This document shows positions 1-7,055 of a DNA stretch of 7,055 bases, piece by piece. The stretch's first letter is position 1; every line of letters begins with the position of its first letter. Made by a program: the position numbers and the translations under genes. Under the pieces are notes generated by a model. That model had not been told where the DNA came from. It did no database searches and saw only the letters and a program-made list of their open reading frames with translations. Source of the stretch: JAVXAG01 sp036660615 (GTDB taxonomy: Bacteria; Bacillota; Clostridia; Peptostreptococcales; Anaerovoracaceae); contig JAVXAG010000094.1 of NCBI GenBank assembly GCA_036660615.1, positions 1 to 7,055 of the forward strand, written 5' to 3'.

Positions 1-29
1 GATAAAATAGTAAAAAGGCGGTAAATATT

Positions 30-1613
30 ATGAAAAAAATTTTTTATAATGGAACAATAATAACAATGGAAGCCCCACTTTATGTTGAGGCGGTTTTGGT
101 GAATAACGGAATAATTGAGAAAATTGGAACCTTTGACCAATTGACCACAATAGAACCTGATGCGAAAAAAGTAGATTTGCAGCAGAAAACAATGATGCCA
201 GCATTTATAGATGCCCATGGACATTTTTCGTCATACGCAAATGCACAGCTACAAGTACCTTTGGAGGGAGTTAATAACTTTGAGGAAATAGGGCAAAAAA
301 TTGGAGAGTTTATACAGTCAAATCAAATAAAAGACGGAGAGTGGGTTGTGGCAAAGGGTTATGACCATAACAGCTTGGCCGAGAAATGTCACCCTGACGT
401 AAAATTTCTGGATGACGTTGCACCAAACAACCCCGTTATATTGCAACACCAATCGGGACATTGTGGAGTGCTGAATTCAAAAGCCTTGGCAGATTTGAAA
501 ATTGATAAAAACACTCCAGCACCAGTTGGCGGAGTTATAGGGATAGAAAACGGACAACTTACAGGTTATATGGAAGAAGAAGCATACATTCAATCAATAA
601 AAAAAGTGCCAATGGCAGATTTGGGACAGATGATTTCAGCGTACAAAAGAGCGCAGAAAAAATACTTTTCATATGGAATTACAACAGTACAAGAAGGCAT
701 GATGGTAGAACAAATGTTACCTTTATATAAGAGCCTTTTGGATAGCGGTATACTAGAAATCGACGTAGTGGGTTACCCAGATATAAATTCCATGGATAAA
801 ATCAAAAAGGCTTTTGGCGAGTCAATAAATAAATACCATGAACACTTTAAAATAGGCGGATACAAAATAATCACAGACGGTTCCCCACAGATGAAAACTG
901 CGTGGATGAAAACACCATACTATGGAACAAAAAATGAGGTTGGATATGGGACACAGACCAACGACCAAGTGGTTTTGGCAGTGGAAAAAGCCACCGTTGA
1001 GAAAACACAAATCCTTGCCCATTGCAACGGAGATGCAGCGATACAGCAGTATATTGATGCTATAAAAAAAGTGGCTTTGACAAAGAGTGATATTACAAAG
1101 CTAAGACCTGTGATTATACATTCCCAGCTGATTACAGAAGAACAACTTGACCAAGTGGCAGAGCTGAACATTATACCATCATTTTTTGTTGCCCACGTTT
1201 ATCATTGGGGAGATGTGCACATCAAGAATTTTGGGTTTGAGAGAGCAAAACTAATAAGTCCGGCCAAGTATGCATTGGACAAAGGCGTGACCTTTACCTT
1301 CCATCAAGATGCGCCAGTAATTGAACCAGATATGTTGGAAACAGTCCAGTGCGCAGTAACACGTAAAACCAAAGAGGGAGTTTTACTGGGAGAAGAACAG
1401 ACAATACCAGTGATTGAAGCATTAAAAGCAGTGACAATCAACGGAGCTTATCAATATTTTGAGGAGAACACCAAAGGTAGCATAAAAGAGGGAAAAAATG
1501 GAGACTTTGTTATTTTAAGCGAAAATCCTCTTAAAGTGAAACCTGATAAAATAAAAGAAATTTTAGTTTTGGAGACAATCAAAGACGGTGAAACTGTATT
1601 TAAGATAAAATAG
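30..1613 (+). CDS. Amidohydrolase family 3 (YtcJ-like) metal-dependent hydrolase
   Basis: The 527-residue product is a complete cytoplasmic amidohydrolase of the Amidohydro_3/YtcJ group, with no signal peptide. Members hydrolyse C-N bonds in amides, formamides or cyclic compounds at a metal centre; the substrate here cannot be read from sequence. Visible motifs are the HxH metal pair in DAHGH (H63, H65) after an N-terminal beta-sandwich segment, SGHCGVLNSKAL (about 142-153), a YKIITDGS segment with K279 as candidate bridging carbamylated lysine, H331 in AHCNGDAA, H364 in IIHSQ and D427 in HQDAPV. The C-terminus (about 482-527, GSIKEGKNGDFVIL) returns to the sandwich domain. The length is normal for the family. 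The start at 30 keeps the family-typical opening FYNGTIITM; the upstream AAAAAGGCGG is only a modest ribosome binding site. The DGSPQ variant belongs to a subgroup sometimes labelled AepA-like, a name I would not transfer. The family call is secure and the substrate unknown. It lies 14 bases before sbcD and is probably co-transcribed with it. Confidence 0.93.
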   Translation: MKKIFYNGTIITMEAPLYVEAVLVNNGIIEKIGTFDQLTTIEPDAKKVDLQQKTMMPAFIDAHGHFSSYANAQLQVPLEGVNNFEEIGQKIGEFIQSNQIKDGEWVVAKGYDHNSLAEKCHPDVKFLDDVAPNNPVILQHQSGHCGVLNSKALADLKIDKNTPAPVGGVIGIENGQLTGYMEEEAYIQSIKKVPMADLGQMISAYKRAQKKYFSYGITTVQEGMMVEQMLPLYKSLLDSGILEIDVVGYPDINSMDKIKKAFGESINKYHEHFKIGGYKIITDGSPQMKTAWMKTPYYGTKNEVGYGTQTNDQVVLAVEKATVEKTQILAHCNGDAAIQQYIDAIKKVALTKSDITKLRPVIIHSQLITEEQLDQVAELNIIPSFFVAHVYHWGDVHIKNFGFERAKLISPAKYALDKGVTFTFHQDAPVIEPDMLETVQCAVTRKTKEGVLLGEEQTIPVIEALKAVTINGAYQYFEENTKGSIKEGKNGDFVILSENPLKVKPDKIKEILVLETIKDGETVFKIK

Positions 1614-1627
1614 GGGGAAGAAAACTA

Positions 1628-2773
1628 ATGAGATTACTTCATATAGCAGACTTGCATATAGGTAAGCGAGTCAACGAGTTTAGCATGCTTGAGGATCAGG
1701 CATATGTGCTTGATCAAATCCAAGATATGGTCAAAGAGAGAAAACCAGACGGCATTTTAATCGCCGGAGATGTTTACGATAAAACACAGCCATCGGCAGA
1801 GGCGGTGGAATTGCTAGACGATTTTTTAACTAAATTGTCAGAGAAAAACTGCCCGATTTTTATGATTAGTGGCAACCACGATTCCCCAGAAAGATTGGGG
1901 TTTGGTAGCAGAATAATGAAGAAAAATGGGCTTCATATTGCTGGAGTTTTTGATGGGAAAATACAGAAAGAAGTTTTGGAAGACAAATATGGAAAAGTAA
2001 ACATCTATATGTTGCCTTTTTTAAAGCCTGCAAAAGTCAATCAATACTATGAGGAACAGATAGAAACATATGAAGAAGCAATTAGAAAAGTTATGGAAAC
2101 CGCAGAGATAAACAAAGAAGAAAGAAATATTTTGATTGCCCACCAGTTTATAACCAGTGGCGGCCAAAAGCCAGAGCAGTCGGATTCGGAGACATTGTCC
2201 ATTGGGGGACTGGATAACATTGATATCAGTGCCTTTGATGATTTTGATTATGTGGCTTTGGGGCATATACATAGACCACAAAAAATTGGAAGAGATACAA
2301 TTAGGTACGCGGGATCTCCTTTAAAATATTCTTTTTCTGAGTCAAAACATCACAAATCGGTTACACTTCTTGAGATTACAGAAGAAATAAATATAGAACT
2401 TATACCATTAGTTCCATGCCATGATTTGAGAGAGATAAAAGGACCAATTGAAGAACTATTAAAAATTGGGCGAGAGGATAAAGAGTTTTACCTTGATTAC
2501 ATACACGCGACTTTGACAGACGAGGGCGAAATATACGATGCAATAGGACAGCTGCGACAGGTATATCCTAACCTAATGGCTATGGATTTTGATAACAGCA
2601 GAACCAAGCAAAATGTCAATTTGCAAGGGGCTACAGTTGCTGGCGTTGCAAAAAAAACACCAATAGAATTGTTTGGTGAATTTTTTCAAATGCAGAATAA
2701 TAACGATTTGACAAAAGCAGAAGCGGAAATTATGAAGTCAATATTTGAGCAAGTAGGAGGTGAATCCATATGA
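1628..2773 (+). CDS. sbcD: SbcD, nuclease subunit of the SbcCD complex (bacterial Mre11)
   Basis: SbcD is the Mn-dependent phosphoesterase of the SbcCD complex. It cuts DNA hairpins, palindrome-derived structures and protein-blocked DNA ends, powered by the SbcC ATPase. The 381-residue product shows all calcineurin-like phosphoesterase motifs in order: ADLHIG (D8, H10), GDVYD (D48), GNHDS (N83, H84, D85), AHQF (H172) and GHIH (H213, H215). The capping and SbcC-binding region follows from about residue 260. The length is typical, and no catalytic residue is missing. The start at 1628 puts D8 at the expected distance from the N-terminus. It is preceded by GGGGGAAG (1613-1620), whose first base is also the last base of the upstream stop codon. 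The gene's last four bases overlap the sbcC start. This is a strong identification from both motifs and neighbour. Confidence 0.97.
   Translation: MRLLHIADLHIGKRVNEFSMLEDQAYVLDQIQDMVKERKPDGILIAGDVYDKTQPSAEAVELLDDFLTKLSEKNCPIFMISGNHDSPERLGFGSRIMKKNGLHIAGVFDGKIQKEVLEDKYGKVNIYMLPFLKPAKVNQYYEEQIETYEEAIRKVMETAEINKEERNILIAHQFITSGGQKPEQSDSETLSIGGLDNIDISAFDDFDYVALGHIHRPQKIGRDTIRYAGSPLKYSFSESKHHKSVTLLEITEEINIELIPLVPCHDLREIKGPIEELLKIGREDKEFYLDYIHATLTDEGEIYDAIGQLRQVYPNLMAMDFDNSRTKQNVNLQGATVAGVAKKTPIELFGEFFQMQNNNDLTKAEAEIMKSIFEQVGGESI
2755..2762 (+). promoter_or_regulatory. Strong Shine-Dalgarno of sbcC inside the end of sbcD
   Basis: AGGAGGTG lies within the last codons of sbcD, 7 bases before the sbcC ATG at 2770. 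It is a near-perfect match to the 16S rRNA tail and fixes the sbcC start. The sbcC ATG and the sbcD TGA share bases in an ATGA overlap, so translational coupling and roughly matched synthesis of the two complex subunits are likely. Coupling is inferred from the geometry. Confidence 0.85.
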
Positions 2774-5700
2774 AACCGATAAAAATTGTAATGAGTGGTT
2801 TTGGACCATATGCAACAAAGACGGAATTGGATTTGACAGCCTTTGACGGACGTGGAGTTTTTTTAATAACTGGAGATACGGGAGCAGGAAAAACAACTAT
2901 TTTTGATGCAATAACTTTTGCTTTATTTGGTGATGCAAGTGGCACTGTTCGTGGAGCAGACACACTTCGAAGCGATTTTGCAGCTGAAGACATAAAGACT
3001 TTTGTGGAGTTAACCTTTAGCCACAAAGATAAAATATTTACCATAAATAGAAACCCAAAATACGAAAGACCGAAAAAGAATGGAAAGGGATTAACCACCG
3101 AAACGGCTGATGCAACCTTGACTTTGCCAACGGGTGACGTTGTAACGGGATATAGTGCAGTAACCGCCAAAGTAGTGGATATAATGGGGATTGATAGAAA
3201 CCAGTTTAAACAAATTTCCATGATTGCCCAAGGGGAATTTTTGAAATTGCTTTTGGCAGATAGCAAGGAACGTGGAGAAATATTTAGACGAGTATTTAAC
3301 ACCGATCCATATAAAAGCGCCCAAAGATTTTTGAAAGACAAAGAGAGAGATAGCAAAAGACTTTGCGATGAAACGGAAAATAGTATTCTTCAATATATAA
3401 GAAGTATTTCTTGTCCAGAAACTTTGGACTATGGCAATCTTATGGAAAAAATCGATCAGTCAAATATACATAACAGTGAAGAAATCTTGACACTTTTACA
3501 AGCTTTGATTTCTCATGACAATGAGATAAAAAACAGTGGAAAGAGCCAATTAACTAGTCTGGATAAAACTCTTGAAAAGCAAATAGGCATTATGGAACAA
3601 GCCAGCATTTCCAATACGGCATTGAACCAATTGACAAAGGCCAAGGAGCAACAGAATTTACTTGCTTCCCAAAAAGATGAATATATACAAAAAGCAAAAA
3701 TTAAAAGTGACGGTGAAAAGGCTTTGAACAAGGTATATCCTCTTGAAAAAATCTATCTTCGTGAAATGAAAGAAGAGGAAAATCTAAAAAGTGAAATAGC
3801 AAAGATTAAGGCTGAAATCATCACAATGGGTAAGGATTTAATCAGCTTAGAAGAAGTAAAGAAACTAGAAAAGCAAAAAGAACCGGAGCGAGATAGATTA
3901 AAATCACAAATAGACAATTTGACTTTACAATTGCCTCAATATGACCAGTATTCTAATGAATCAAAAGAGCTAGAGACATTGTCAACTTTGCAGAAAACCA
4001 TCTTGGAGCAATTAGAAAGACTTTCAAATGAGAGGGTTGGTTTAACAAGGCAAAAGGCAGAGCTTGAGGAAAAGTTAAAGAACTTTGAAAATATTGAAGT
4101 CAAGGTGCTTGCTAATGAGCAGGAGGGCGCTACCCTAGAGAAGGCTAAGTCAAAACTCTCGGAATTAGAAGAAAGCCTTTCAAAATATGTGGAGATGCAG
4201 GCCATACACAAGAAATTGCAAGGCGAATTTGTAGAGGCAGAAAAAAAGTATGTAGCGATTAATAAAACTTATACAGAAAAAGAAAGGGCATTTTTCCGCG
4301 AGCAGGCTGGTATTTTGGCTCAGAGTCTTGAAGAGGGTGAACCATGCCCAGTTTGTGGATCAATTTCCCATCCAAACATTGCGGTAGCTTCGGCGGAAGC
4401 GCCTAGTGAATCGGAACTCAAAGATCTGAAATCACAAGTAGAAATTGCTCACAATACTATGGGAAAATTTAGTGAAGAAGCATCGACAAAACATACAGAA
4501 ATGAGTTTGACACAGGATAATCTGATAAAAGTAGCAATGGAGCAATTCCCTAATATTGACAATCACATATTGGAAAATGCTATTGATACAGAAAAACTTG
4601 ATAAACTGATAAAAACGGAAATTGCAGATTGCGCATCCAAGATAGTTGAAAATGATAATGGATATAAACAGCTAAAAGACCAAATTGATGAAAAAGAAAA
4701 ATGCAAGAAAACTCTAGTGGCCATAGGGGATTCCCTTGACCAAAACGAAAAAGATGTTAATGAAACTAAAGAAAAAAACAATGATATCACTTCGCAGATT
4801 TCATCGAAGAAAGGCAAGTTGGATACAATAAAAGCTGCGCTGAAATATGAGAATAAAGATAAAGCGGCTGAAGCCATAACCCAAGGGGAAAAACAGTGGA
4901 ACCAGTTGAAAAAAGTTGCACAAAAGGCTGATGAAGATTATCAAAAACAAAGTAATGCAGTAGAAAACAATAAGACTTTGCTTGCCGACAAGGAAGGTAG
5001 GATAATTACAATTTCAGAAGCAAAAATCCTTGCTGAAACGACATATAAAGACATGCTTTCTAAATGTGAATTCCTTGACGAAGACGTGTATCATTTGGCA
5101 CTAAAAGATGAATCGGAAATAAGCGATTTGACTACTGACATAGAAAAATACAAGGAAGATGTCAATAATAATAAGCAGGAAGTTGAAAGACTTTCCAAAG
5201 AAACTGAGGGTAAAAAAACCCAGAATATTGAGGAACTAGAGCAAGTCAAAAATCAGATTTTGACTGAAAAGAAAGTAGCTGGCGACTTAATTGATGCAGT
5301 AAATATACGGCTTGGTGCTAACGAGCCAATTGAAGTTGAACTAAAAAAGGCGATAGTGAATTTCAAGGAATACAAAGAAAAATATTTGGTATTAAATAGT
5401 CTTTCTAAAACAGCCAATGGAGAACTTAATGGGAAACAAAAGCTTACTTTTGAGGCCTATGTTCAGGCCGCATATTTTGAGCAAATACTTATGGAAGCCA
5501 ACAAGCGCCTTAGAATTATGACAAACAACAGGTTTGAATTGTTGAGAAAAGAGGAACCGGCAAATCTTACCTCCCAAAGTGGACTTGAAATTGACGTAAT
5601 CGATCAATATACTGGTAAAGTGCGCTCGGTCAAATCTCTATCTGGCGGGGAATCCTTCAAGGCATCCCTATCTCTGGCACTGGGATTATCTGATGTAATC

Positions 5701-5928
5701 CAAAGTTACGCAGGTGGTGTTGAAGTTGACGCACTGTTTGTCGACGAGGGGTTTGGCGCATTGGATACGGAATCTTTGGAACAGGCAATAGAAACACTGG
5801 TAGGATTGGCAACGGGGAATCGCCTAGTCGGTATAATTTCTCATGTAAACGAGTTAAAAGAGCGAATCGACAGGCAAGTAGTTGTCAGCAAAAGCAATAT
5901 CGGGAGTGCCGTAGTAGTGAAATGCTAA
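2770..5928 (+). CDS. sbcC: SbcC, SMC-like ATPase subunit of SbcCD (bacterial Rad50)
   Basis: SbcC is the ATPase that binds DNA and gates the SbcD nuclease. The 1052-residue product has the full Rad50 layout. An N-terminal head half carries Walker A (TGDTGAGKTT, 34-43, K41) and a Q-loop in IAQGEF (Q154). Two long, highly charged coiled-coil arms span about 190-515 and 545-890. They flank a zinc hook CPVCG with C526 and C529, which joins two SbcC molecules. The C-terminal head half has the ABC signature LSGGES (957-962), Walker B ALFVDEGFGALD (988-999) with catalytic E993, and H1025 in ISHV. The length is normal and the frame is intact. The start is set by the AGGAGGTG site and the ATGA overlap with sbcD. 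No clear terminator follows the stop. Long antisense open frames inside the gene are composition artefacts. Confidence 0.97.
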   Translation: MKPIKIVMSGFGPYATKTELDLTAFDGRGVFLITGDTGAGKTTIFDAITFALFGDASGTVRGADTLRSDFAAEDIKTFVELTFSHKDKIFTINRNPKYERPKKNGKGLTTETADATLTLPTGDVVTGYSAVTAKVVDIMGIDRNQFKQISMIAQGEFLKLLLADSKERGEIFRRVFNTDPYKSAQRFLKDKERDSKRLCDETENSILQYIRSISCPETLDYGNLMEKIDQSNIHNSEEILTLLQALISHDNEIKNSGKSQLTSLDKTLEKQIGIMEQASISNTALNQLTKAKEQQNLLASQKDEYIQKAKIKSDGEKALNKVYPLEKIYLREMKEEENLKSEIAKIKAEIITMGKDLISLEEVKKLEKQKEPERDRLKSQIDNLTLQLPQYDQYSNESKELETLSTLQKTILEQLERLSNERVGLTRQKAELEEKLKNFENIEVKVLANEQEGATLEKAKSKLSELEESLSKYVEMQAIHKKLQGEFVEAEKKYVAINKTYTEKERAFFREQAGILAQSLEEGEPCPVCGSISHPNIAVASAEAPSESELKDLKSQVEIAHNTMGKFSEEASTKHTEMSLTQDNLIKVAMEQFPNIDNHILENAIDTEKLDKLIKTEIADCASKIVENDNGYKQLKDQIDEKEKCKKTLVAIGDSLDQNEKDVNETKEKNNDITSQISSKKGKLDTIKAALKYENKDKAAEAITQGEKQWNQLKKVAQKADEDYQKQSNAVENNKTLLADKEGRIITISEAKILAETTYKDMLSKCEFLDEDVYHLALKDESEISDLTTDIEKYKEDVNNNKQEVERLSKETEGKKTQNIEELEQVKNQILTEKKVAGDLIDAVNIRLGANEPIEVELKKAIVNFKEYKEKYLVLNSLSKTANGELNGKQKLTFEAYVQAAYFEQILMEANKRLRIMTNNRFELLRKEEPANLTSQSGLEIDVIDQYTGKVRSVKSLSGGESFKASLSLALGLSDVIQSYAGGVEVDALFVDEGFGALDTESLEQAIETLVGLATGNRLVGIISHVNELKERIDRQVVVSKSNIGSAVVVKC

Positions 5929-5937
5929 ATGATCGCA

Positions 5938-5953
5938 ATAATAATTGTATTAT
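5938..5953 (+). other. Weak AT-only hairpin after sbcC, not a convincing terminator
   Basis: Ten bases after the sbcC stop, ATAATA (5938-5943) can pair with TATTAT (5948-5953) around an ATTG loop. The stem has no GC pairs and is followed by an A-rich stretch rather than a T run, so it does not meet the intrinsic terminator pattern. It is listed because it is the only stem near the stop codon. If it has no effect, the upstream operon may read through into the next gene. Confidence 0.2.
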
Positions 5954-6061
5954 CGTAGAGGAAAAAATACATTTAATCACATATTTTGCTCATATTACCC
6001 AAATATCGACAACATAAGGTCAAATCTTTGAAATCTTCCGAGAAGTATATTGATTAAACCA

Positions 6062-6090
6062 AAGACTAAACGTCAAAAATAGTATATAAT
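6062..6090 (+). promoter_or_regulatory. Probable sigma-A promoter of the 6153 gene
   Basis: A perfect -10 hexamer TATAAT lies at 6085-6090. With the standard 17-base spacer, the -35 position (6062-6067) reads AAGACT, only three of six matches to TTGACA. There is no extended -10 TG. Transcription would begin near 6096-6098, giving a 5' leader of about 55 bases before the ATG at 6153. A better -35-like TTGATT at 6050-6055 is 29 bases away, too far for one promoter. The weak -35 with an ideal -10 may mean that an activator helps, which is inference. Confidence 0.55.
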
Positions 6091-6102
6091 GGGTATGAGA
6101 GG

Positions 6103-6124
6103 TTTGCAGTAATATTGCTGCCAA
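6103..6124 (+). promoter_or_regulatory. 22-base dyad at the transcript start: operator or leader hairpin
   Basis: The left half TTTGCAGTAAT (6103-6113) and the right half ATTGCTGCCAA (6114-6124) are reverse complements at 9 of 11 positions. The core GCAG...CTGC is perfect, and one of the two mismatches becomes a G-U pair in RNA. The dyad starts about 13 bases after the -10 box. That suits either a repressor operator in the early transcribed region or a stabilising 5' hairpin in the mRNA. No T run follows, so it is not an attenuator by itself. The symmetry is directly visible; the role is inferred. Confidence 0.5.
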
Positions 6125-6140
6125 GGGAAGAACCACTTTT

Positions 6141-6147
6141 AAAGGAG
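6141..6147 (+). promoter_or_regulatory. Shine-Dalgarno deciding the start at 6153
   Basis: AAAGGAG lies 5 bases before ATG 6153, close to the anti-Shine-Dalgarno consensus. No other start codon in this frame near the 5' end has such a site, so this fixes the beginning of a gene that runs off the right edge. Confidence 0.8.
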
Positions 6148-6152
6148 CGAGT

Positions 6153-7055
6153 ATGAACTTAATAAATGAAAAAGTCAGGCATAAAACATTTGGCAGTGGT
6201 ACCATTGTCGAATTTGATGAGGAATATTTAAGAGTTGAATTTAAAGATGTAACAAAGAAATTTGCGTTTCCGAATGCATTCATGGGATTTATGACAATAG
6301 ATAATCCTACTTTAGCTATAGAGATCGGCGAAAAGATAAAAGTAGTTGAGGCACAAAAAGACCTAGAAGACGAGGAACGTTTTAAGAAAATTGAAGCCGA
6401 AAAGCAAAGGGCTCAAAGAGAAAGAATCGAACCAAAATTAAAGAAGAAGAAAGACTATCCAAGAGAGAATGTTGCTTTTAAATGTACTTTCTGTGATGGG
6501 GGAAATTCCAAGGAATGTATCGGTTACAGAGGCGCATGTAGTGACGAGTTAATTGCTCACAACATAAAAGTTGAAAAGAAACCAATATGTATGGATAAAG
6601 AAGGCCCATGTAGAATGTATCTTGAAGGTCAATTGACTAGAGAAGAATTAGACAATATGTGTGCTGAAGATGGGTATGTTTGCCCAGAAAGTCAAACACT
6701 AAGATTATGGAGAGCTTTCGCAGGAACTGTTCAAACAGGAGCACGAAAAGGTCAGCCAATAGTTTTAAACAAAGTACAACCAAACAGTCTTTGTATGTTG
6801 ACTACTCGTGAGCCAAAGAAGGAAGAAAAAGACAGATTTATTTTTGCTGTATTCCTTGCAGATGAAAACTTTGATGGCGATAACATTGAAGAAGGTCTAG
6901 TTGGAACAGAATCAAAATATAGAATAATGTTAAATCCTGAAGAAGCACGTCAGATCTTGTTCTGGAACTATCATGAAAATGAGAAATTACCTAATGTTGC
7001 CGCATGGAAAACGGGACTACTTAGATATTTGGATCAAGAATGTGCAGCACAAGTG
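6153..7055 (+). CDS. Uncharacterised cysteine-rich protein with SH3/Tudor-like N-terminus (3' end cut by window)
   Basis: This frame stays open for 301 codons to the window edge, so the C-terminus is missing. I cannot assign a named family. Residues 1-48 (VRHKTFGSGTIVEF, then a beta-rich stretch and FAFPNAF) resemble the small SH3/Tudor-like domain at the end of UvrD/PcrA helicases (KVxHxxWGxGxVV), suggesting protein or nucleic acid contact. Residues 58-105 are highly charged and probably helical, ending in KKKK (97-100 region). Eight cysteines follow: C111, C114, C122, C129, C146, C153, C170 and C177, as expected for two zinc or iron-sulfur sites. Residues 183-301 look like a folded alpha/beta domain (LTTREP, DRFIFAVF, FWNYHEN), with extra C214 and C297. 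There are no signal peptide or membrane segments. The start follows from AAAGGAG at 6141-6147 and the promoter upstream. That the gene is real is well supported by its ribosome binding site, codon use and conserved-looking composition; its function is unknown. Proximity to sbcCD is at most weak evidence for a DNA-related role. Confidence 0.85.
   Translation, partial: MNLINEKVRHKTFGSGTIVEFDEEYLRVEFKDVTKKFAFPNAFMGFMTIDNPTLAIEIGEKIKVVEAQKDLEDEERFKKIEAEKQRAQRERIEPKLKKKKDYPRENVAFKCTFCDGGNSKECIGYRGACSDELIAHNIKVEKKPICMDKEGPCRMYLEGQLTREELDNMCAEDGYVCPESQTLRLWRAFAGTVQTGARKGQPIVLNKVQPNSLCMLTTREPKKEEKDRFIFAVFLADENFDGDNIEEGLVGTESKYRIMLNPEEARQILFWNYHENEKLPNVAAWKTGLLRYLDQECAAQV

Noticed and set aside
2021..2281. 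Minus-strand open frame inside sbcD
   Set aside because: It is antisense to the conserved AHQF and GHIH region of SbcD and shows no independent coding evidence.
2730..3356. Minus-strand open frame of 208 codons
   Set aside because: It lies almost wholly antisense to the sbcC head region, whose Walker A and Q-loop prove the + strand is coding. It has no ribosome binding site or recognisable motif and a low-complexity Ser/Phe-rich composition.
3340..5440. Repetitive Lys/Glu-rich stretches as possible tandem repeats
   Set aside because: They are the coiled-coil arms expected of SbcC. I see no exact DNA-level repeat units.
5931..5955. Intrinsic terminator of the sbcDC operon
   Set aside because: The stem is six AT pairs only and no T run follows on the + strand, so it is recorded only as a weak hairpin.
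6089..6112. Seven-codon leader frame (ATG to TAA) upstream of the 6153 gene
   Set aside because: Its first ATG overlaps the -10 box, and the internal ATG at 6095 is at or before the likely transcript start. There is no ribosome binding site, so translation is unlikely.
6020..6283. Minus-strand open frame of 87 codons across the intergenic region
   Set aside because: It runs antisense to the start, ribosome binding site and promoter of the 6153 gene. Its composition resembles a reverse-strand shadow, and no start signal is visible.

Overview
This is an AT-rich window with standard-code genes, frequent AGA arginine codons, AGGAGG-type ribosome binding sites and tightly packed same-strand genes. 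That fits a low-GC Firmicute, most likely a member of the Clostridia. The genus cannot be fixed from the sequence.

Layout. All genes are on the + strand. Positions 30-1613 encode an Amidohydro_3 (YtcJ-type) metal-dependent hydrolase of unknown substrate. After 14 bases comes sbcD (1628-2773), which overlaps sbcC (2770-5928) by four bases in an ATGA arrangement. These three genes look like one transcription unit whose promoter lies left of the window. SbcC and SbcD form the bacterial Mre11-Rad50 type nuclease-ATPase; every catalytic motif expected of both subunits is present. The 224-base gap at 5929-6152 has no clear intrinsic terminator. It does hold a probable sigma-A -10 box and, just downstream of it, a 22-base near-perfect dyad. 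A fourth gene starts at 6153 and runs off the right edge after 301 codons.

How the genes relate. SbcC and SbcD act together on DNA ends and hairpins. The amidohydrolase has no obvious mechanistic link and may simply share the operon. The fourth gene appears to be separately promoted. Its product is not one I can name: it has an N-terminal SH3/Tudor-like segment resembling the C-terminal end of UvrD/PcrA helicases, a highly charged probable helix, and eight cysteines, six of which sit in an exact 24-residue periodic array. It is the least explained part of the window and the main target for follow-up. I saw no mobile element, CRISPR array, tRNA or rRNA.
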